DNA from: Minisyncoccota bacterium
GTDB lineage: Bacteria; Patescibacteriota; Minisyncoccia; Minisyncoccales; Minisyncoccaceae
Reading direction: 5' to 3'
Assembly (NCBI GenBank): GCA_028704295.1
Contig: JAQVLF010000011.1
Location: 1 to 16,263 of the forward strand
Length of the DNA: 16,263 nt
A program made the position numbers and the translations under genes. Every line of letters begins with the position of its first letter. Positions within the stretch are counted from its first letter, which is position 1. This document shows positions 13,737 to 16,263 of this stretch, in pieces. A model generated the notes under the pieces. The model had not been told where the DNA came from and did not search any database. It saw only the letters and a list, made by a program, of their open reading frames with translations.

Positions 13737-14488
13737 GCATTATTATACCAACGTTAAATGAAGAAAAGTTATTGCCATCTCTTTTAGAATTAATAAAAAG
13801 AGAGAACAAAAAAGATATCGAAGTTATTGTAGCTGATGCTAAATCTACTGATAAAACCGTAGAGATAGCAAAGAGCTATGGCTGCAAGGTTGTTTCAGGG
13901 GGACTTCCTGCGAGAGGGAGAAATAACGGAGCTAAATATGCAACCTCTGACATTTTGTTATTTCTGGACGCAGATACATTATTTGAAAAAGGTGCGATTA
14001 GAAAAAGTTTAAAAGAGTTTAAAAGAAAAAAATTAGACTGTGCGTCTTTTGGTATTTATACACAGGAAAAAAATCTTTATCTTAATAAAGCAACTATGAA
14101 TATCTTTTACAATTATCCACAAAGGATATTAAAAAAGATAAGTCCTATGGGTGCAATGGGAATTATGGTAAAAAAGGAAATGTTTAAGAAAGTTAAGGGT
14201 TTTGATGAAGATATTAAGATTGCAGAGGATCATGATTTTGTCAAAAAGGTGAGCGAAATTGGAAAATATGATATAATAAGATGTACAAAGTTATATATGC
14301 CGCTTCGAAGATTTAGGCAAGATGGCTACATGAAAACATTTTTGAAATATGCCTTTTGCTTTATGCATATAAATACAAAGGGTCCTATTAAAAAAGATAT
14401 AATCCATTACAATTTTAATCACTATAATCAAGATGAAATAAAAAGAAAAAACTATGTCAATTTACGAACTTCCAGAAACAAAAATTAA
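13727..14488 (+). CDS. family 2 glycosyltransferase
   Basis: GT-A fold glycosyltransferase of 253 residues, transferring a sugar from a nucleotide donor. It starts ELSIIIPTLNEEKLLPSLL, then VIVADAKSTDKTVEIA, the GLPARGRNNGAKYA segment and the metal-binding DXD motif in LFLDADT (about residues 81-87). IKIAEDHDFVKKV near residue 170 corresponds to the catalytic ED region of GT2 enzymes. No multi-span membrane domain is seen. It resembles the TIGR04283-like small GT2 group. The ATG overlaps the hydrolase stop by 10 bp; a GAGG about 10 bp upstream is one of the few Shine-Dalgarno-like motifs here. Its 3' end overlaps the HtrA gene by 35 bp. Confidence 0.88.
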   Translation: MELSIIIPTLNEEKLLPSLLELIKRENKKDIEVIVADAKSTDKTVEIAKSYGCKVVSGGLPARGRNNGAKYATSDILLFLDADTLFEKGAIRKSLKEFKRKKLDCASFGIYTQEKNLYLNKATMNIFYNYPQRILKKISPMGAMGIMVKKEMFKKVKGFDEDIKIAEDHDFVKKVSEIGKYDIIRCTKLYMPLRRFRQDGYMKTFLKYAFCFMHINTKGPIKKDIIHYNFNHYNQDEIKRKNYVNLRTSRNKN

Positions 14489-15743
14489 CAACAAAGATAA
14501 AAAGCCTAAAAAAGTTTTAGATATATTGCTTTTAATATTTGCTTTCTTAATGAGTATTTTTTTAGGTTTGAATATTGGAAAAGCAATACTTTCGCAAGCA
14601 GAAGTTTTCTTAAATGATACTTCGGAAGAAACTCTTGAAAATAGCGGCATTAACATTGTTGAAGAAGATTATGTACCTCAAACAGAGCAGGAAGGTCTTG
14701 TTATTTCTGCGGTTGAAAAAAGCATGCCATCAGTAGTAAGCATTCTTGTTAAAAAGACTTCCTCAAAAATTTATGATGAATATTTAAAAGGAGAGCCTTT
14801 TGATGATTTTTTCAGAGAATTAATTCCTAATTACGAAGATTTAAATCTTCCTAAAGATAAAAATGCTTTGAAGCAAATTGGTGCAGGAACAGGATTTTTT
14901 GTTTCTGAGGACGGCATGATTTTGACAAATAAACATGTTATTACTGATGAAACAGCAGTTTACAGTGTTTTGACAGACGATGGAGAAGAATATGATATTG
15001 AAATTTTAGCTCAAAATCCAGTTCAAGATATTGCTATTCTAAAAGTAAAGGACGCAGGGGATAAGGAATTTATTCCTTTAAGTTTGGGAGATTCTTCTAA
15101 GATAAAATTAGGACAAAGCGTTATTGCAATAGGAAATGCTTTGGGAGAATTTCAGAACAGCGTTTCAATCGGTGTTGTCTCAGGACTCGAGAGGAATTTA
15201 ATAGCTCAAGGAGACAATATAGTTGAAAACTTAGAAGACATTATACAAACAGATGCTGCAATTAATAGAGGAAATTCAGGTGGCCCACTTTTGAATTTAA
15301 GAGGTGAAGTTGTTGCAATTAATACTGCGGTTTCAATGTCAGGAGAAAATATTGGCTTTGCTATTCCAATAAACAAAGCAAAAAGGGATTTACAGCAAGT
15401 TTTAACTCAAGGCAAGATTGCTTACCCATTTATTGGAGTTAGGTATGTAATAATTAATGAAGAGTATGCAGATGCCGAAGACTTAAATGTTAATTATGGA
15501 GCATATGTTGTTAAAGGATCTTTAGGAGAAGTTGCTATCGTTCCTAATTCTCCTGCAGACAAGGCTGGAATTAAAGAAGGAGACATTATTTTAGAAGTTG
15601 ATGGAGAGATGATAGATAAGAATAATACTTTAACAAAGATAATGCAGAATTATTTCCCAAGAGATCAAGTTAGTCTTAAAGTTTTAAGAAATGGAGAAGA
15701 AAAAACAATGAATATTACTTTGGGAGACTGGGAAGATTTTTAA
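14454..15743 (+). CDS. HtrA/DegP-type serine protease with PDZ domain
   Basis: Membrane-anchored S1C protease for extracytoplasmic protein quality control, 429 residues. A short cytoplasmic N-terminus precedes one transmembrane helix (about residues 22-45), then a linker and the trypsin-like domain. The triad is His161 (LTNKHVI), Asp192 (QDIAILKV) and Ser275 (GNSGGPLLN). One PDZ domain occupies about residues 325-425, with AGIKEGDIILEVDG as its core. A single PDZ and an N-terminal anchor match DegS/HtrA-like forms rather than soluble DegP. The start lies inside the GT2 gene with a 35-bp overlap; the next in-frame ATG falls in the membrane helix, so this start is the sensible one. No Shine-Dalgarno is visible. 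Confidence 0.93.
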   Translation: MSIYELPETKINNKDKKPKKVLDILLLIFAFLMSIFLGLNIGKAILSQAEVFLNDTSEETLENSGINIVEEDYVPQTEQEGLVISAVEKSMPSVVSILVKKTSSKIYDEYLKGEPFDDFFRELIPNYEDLNLPKDKNALKQIGAGTGFFVSEDGMILTNKHVITDETAVYSVLTDDGEEYDIEILAQNPVQDIAILKVKDAGDKEFIPLSLGDSSKIKLGQSVIAIGNALGEFQNSVSIGVVSGLERNLIAQGDNIVENLEDIIQTDAAINRGNSGGPLLNLRGEVVAINTAVSMSGENIGFAIPINKAKRDLQQVLTQGKIAYPFIGVRYVIINEEYADAEDLNVNYGAYVVKGSLGEVAIVPNSPADKAGIKEGDIILEVDGEMIDKNNTLTKIMQNYFPRDQVSLKVLRNGEEKTMNITLGDWEDF

Positions 15744-15747
15744 TATT

Positions 15748-15768
15748 ATGTTATCATTGAGATAATAT
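15748..15768. other. small stem-loop after the HtrA gene
   Basis: ATGTTATC (15748-15755) can pair with GATAATAT (15761-15768) across a five-base loop, eight pairs including one G-U. It starts 4 bp after the HtrA stop. It is AT-rich and lacks a T run, so it is at best a weak terminator or an mRNA 3'-end stabiliser. Confidence 0.3.
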
Positions 15769-15936
15769 GAATTACAAAAAGAAGATACATCATTTACCGT
15801 TAATAGATATAATGCAGCCTTATCTTCTTCTCAAGTTAAATAAAATTACATTGCTGGCTTAGACTCTCTATTAAGCAAAGAAGCTATATCAAAAGCAGAA
15901 TATGATCAAAGAATAAGCGAATTGGCTGCAAATTAA
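15766..15936 (+). pseudogene. decayed small reading frame between htrA and dnaG
   Basis: One frame reads as plausible protein for about 56 codons but is broken by a TAA at 15841-15843. Before the stop it encodes ELQKEDTSFTVNRYNAAL, and after it AGLDSLLSKEAISKAEYDQR and a final ELAAN before a TAA at 15934-15936. It lacks a start codon, since an in-frame TAA lies just upstream at 15763-15765. The second half loosely resembles the helical SHOCT type of short C-terminal domain, but this is only an impression. Alternative explanations are chance coding character in a 240-bp gap, or a sequencing error. An ATG at 15767 opens a different frame of 26 codons ending at the same locus and looks unconvincing. 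Confidence 0.4.
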
Positions 15937-15947
15937 TTTATTAAAAC

Positions 15948-15976
15948 TTGTTTTTTTAAAACTAAATTGCTATTAT
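15948..15976 (+). promoter_or_regulatory. promoter for dnaG (predicted leaderless)
   Basis: TTGTTT (15948-15953) and TATTAT (15971-15976) are separated by 17 bp, with an extended -10 TGC just before the -10 box. The box ends 7 bp before the dnaG ATG at 15984, so transcription should start at about the first base of the coding sequence. No Shine-Dalgarno is present. Confidence 0.62.
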
Positions 15977-15983
15977 TCAATTG

Positions 15984-16263
15984 ATGAATGAACTAGAGGA
16001 AATTAAAAGCCGTCTTGATATTATAGATGTAATCTCAGAGTACATTAAGCTTGAAAAAGCAGGTGCAAATTATAGGGCCCGCTGCCCTTTTCATAATGAA
16101 AAAACCGCTTCTTTAATGATTTCTCCTCAAAAGCAAATTTGGCATTGCTTTGGATGCGGAAAAGGAGGAGATATTTTTGAATTTGTAAAAGAAATAGAAG
16201 GGATAGACTTTGGAGACGCTCTTAAAATATTAGCTAAAAAAGCAGGAGTTGAATTAAAGCAAA
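15984..16263 (+). CDS. dnaG: DNA primase, N-terminal part (partial)
   Basis: First 93 residues of bacterial primase, which makes RNA primers for replication; the gene continues beyond the right edge. The start MNELEEIKSRLDIIDVISEY is typical. The CHC2 zinc-binding domain is complete: CPFHNEKTASLMISP supplies Cys and His, and HCFGCGKGGDIFEFV supplies two Cys. The Toprim catalytic domain lies outside the window. The ATG at 15984 is preferred because it fits both the family start and the promoter spacing. Confidence 0.95.
   Translation, partial: MNELEEIKSRLDIIDVISEYIKLEKAGANYRARCPFHNEKTASLMISPQKQIWHCFGCGKGGDIFEFVKEIEGIDFGDALKILAKKAGVELKQ

Noticed and set aside
15766..15936. Alternative genetic code to rescue the broken frame
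   Set aside because: The interrupting codon is TAA. CPR code changes reassign TGA, and in this window TGA ends pth and nrdG while TAA ends most genes.
1..16263. tRNA genes, CRISPR arrays, insertion sequences or long direct repeats
   Set aside because: None seen on reading both strands; gaps are too short for most of these, and the intein is the only mobile element found.

Overview
The window is a dense, AT-rich (roughly one-third G+C) bacterial chromosome segment with sixteen protein genes or gene ends. Gaps are mostly under 100 bp and many starts overlap the preceding stop. There are no tRNA, rRNA, CRISPR or insertion-sequence features. TGA and TAA both act as stops, so the standard bacterial code applies. 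Low GC, short core proteins, the order hisS-rpsU-yqeY-ybeY-ftsA-ftsZ, and a class III ribonucleotide reductase as the only RNR visible suggest an anaerobic member of the Candidate Phyla Radiation (Patescibacteria, probably Parcubacteria-like). That placement is inference from gene content.

Layout: (1) 1-843, minus strand: topA (5' part only) and pth, overlapping by ATGA. (2) 844-921: a 78-bp divergent promoter region. (3) 922-3457, plus strand: lepB, hisS, rpsU, yqeY, closed by a clear intrinsic terminator at 3466-3490. (4) 3558-10521, plus strand: ybeY, ftsA, ftsZ, nrdD, nrdG and a rhomboid protease, which look like one transcription unit joining rRNA maturation, division-ring assembly and anaerobic dNTP synthesis. 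nrdD carries an in-frame 320-residue intein with a LAGLIDADG endonuclease. (5) 10583-12720: a GT-B glycosyltransferase and an overlapping EamA/DMT-type membrane transporter. (6) 12741-15743: an exported glycoside hydrolase, a GT2 glycosyltransferase and an HtrA-type protease, all overlapping; regions 5 and 6 look like an envelope or glycan module. (7) 15744-15983: a probable gene remnant and a promoter. (8) 15984 to the right edge: the 5' end of dnaG.

The most interesting signals are four. First, the NrdD intein has Cys1 but also Cys at the apparent F4 position, Thr at G5, and Gly instead of the penultimate His. Second, -10 boxes repeatedly lie only 6-8 bp upstream of the start codon (pth, lepB, the glycoside hydrolase, dnaG), with ybeY at 11 bp, which predicts leaderless or near-leaderless mRNAs; Shine-Dalgarno motifs are also scarce. 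Third, FtsZ stops at the end of its globular core, without the tail that normally binds FtsA, although FtsA keeps its membrane-targeting helix. Fourth, a small decayed reading frame lies between the protease gene and dnaG. No wholly new multi-gene system could be recognised with confidence.
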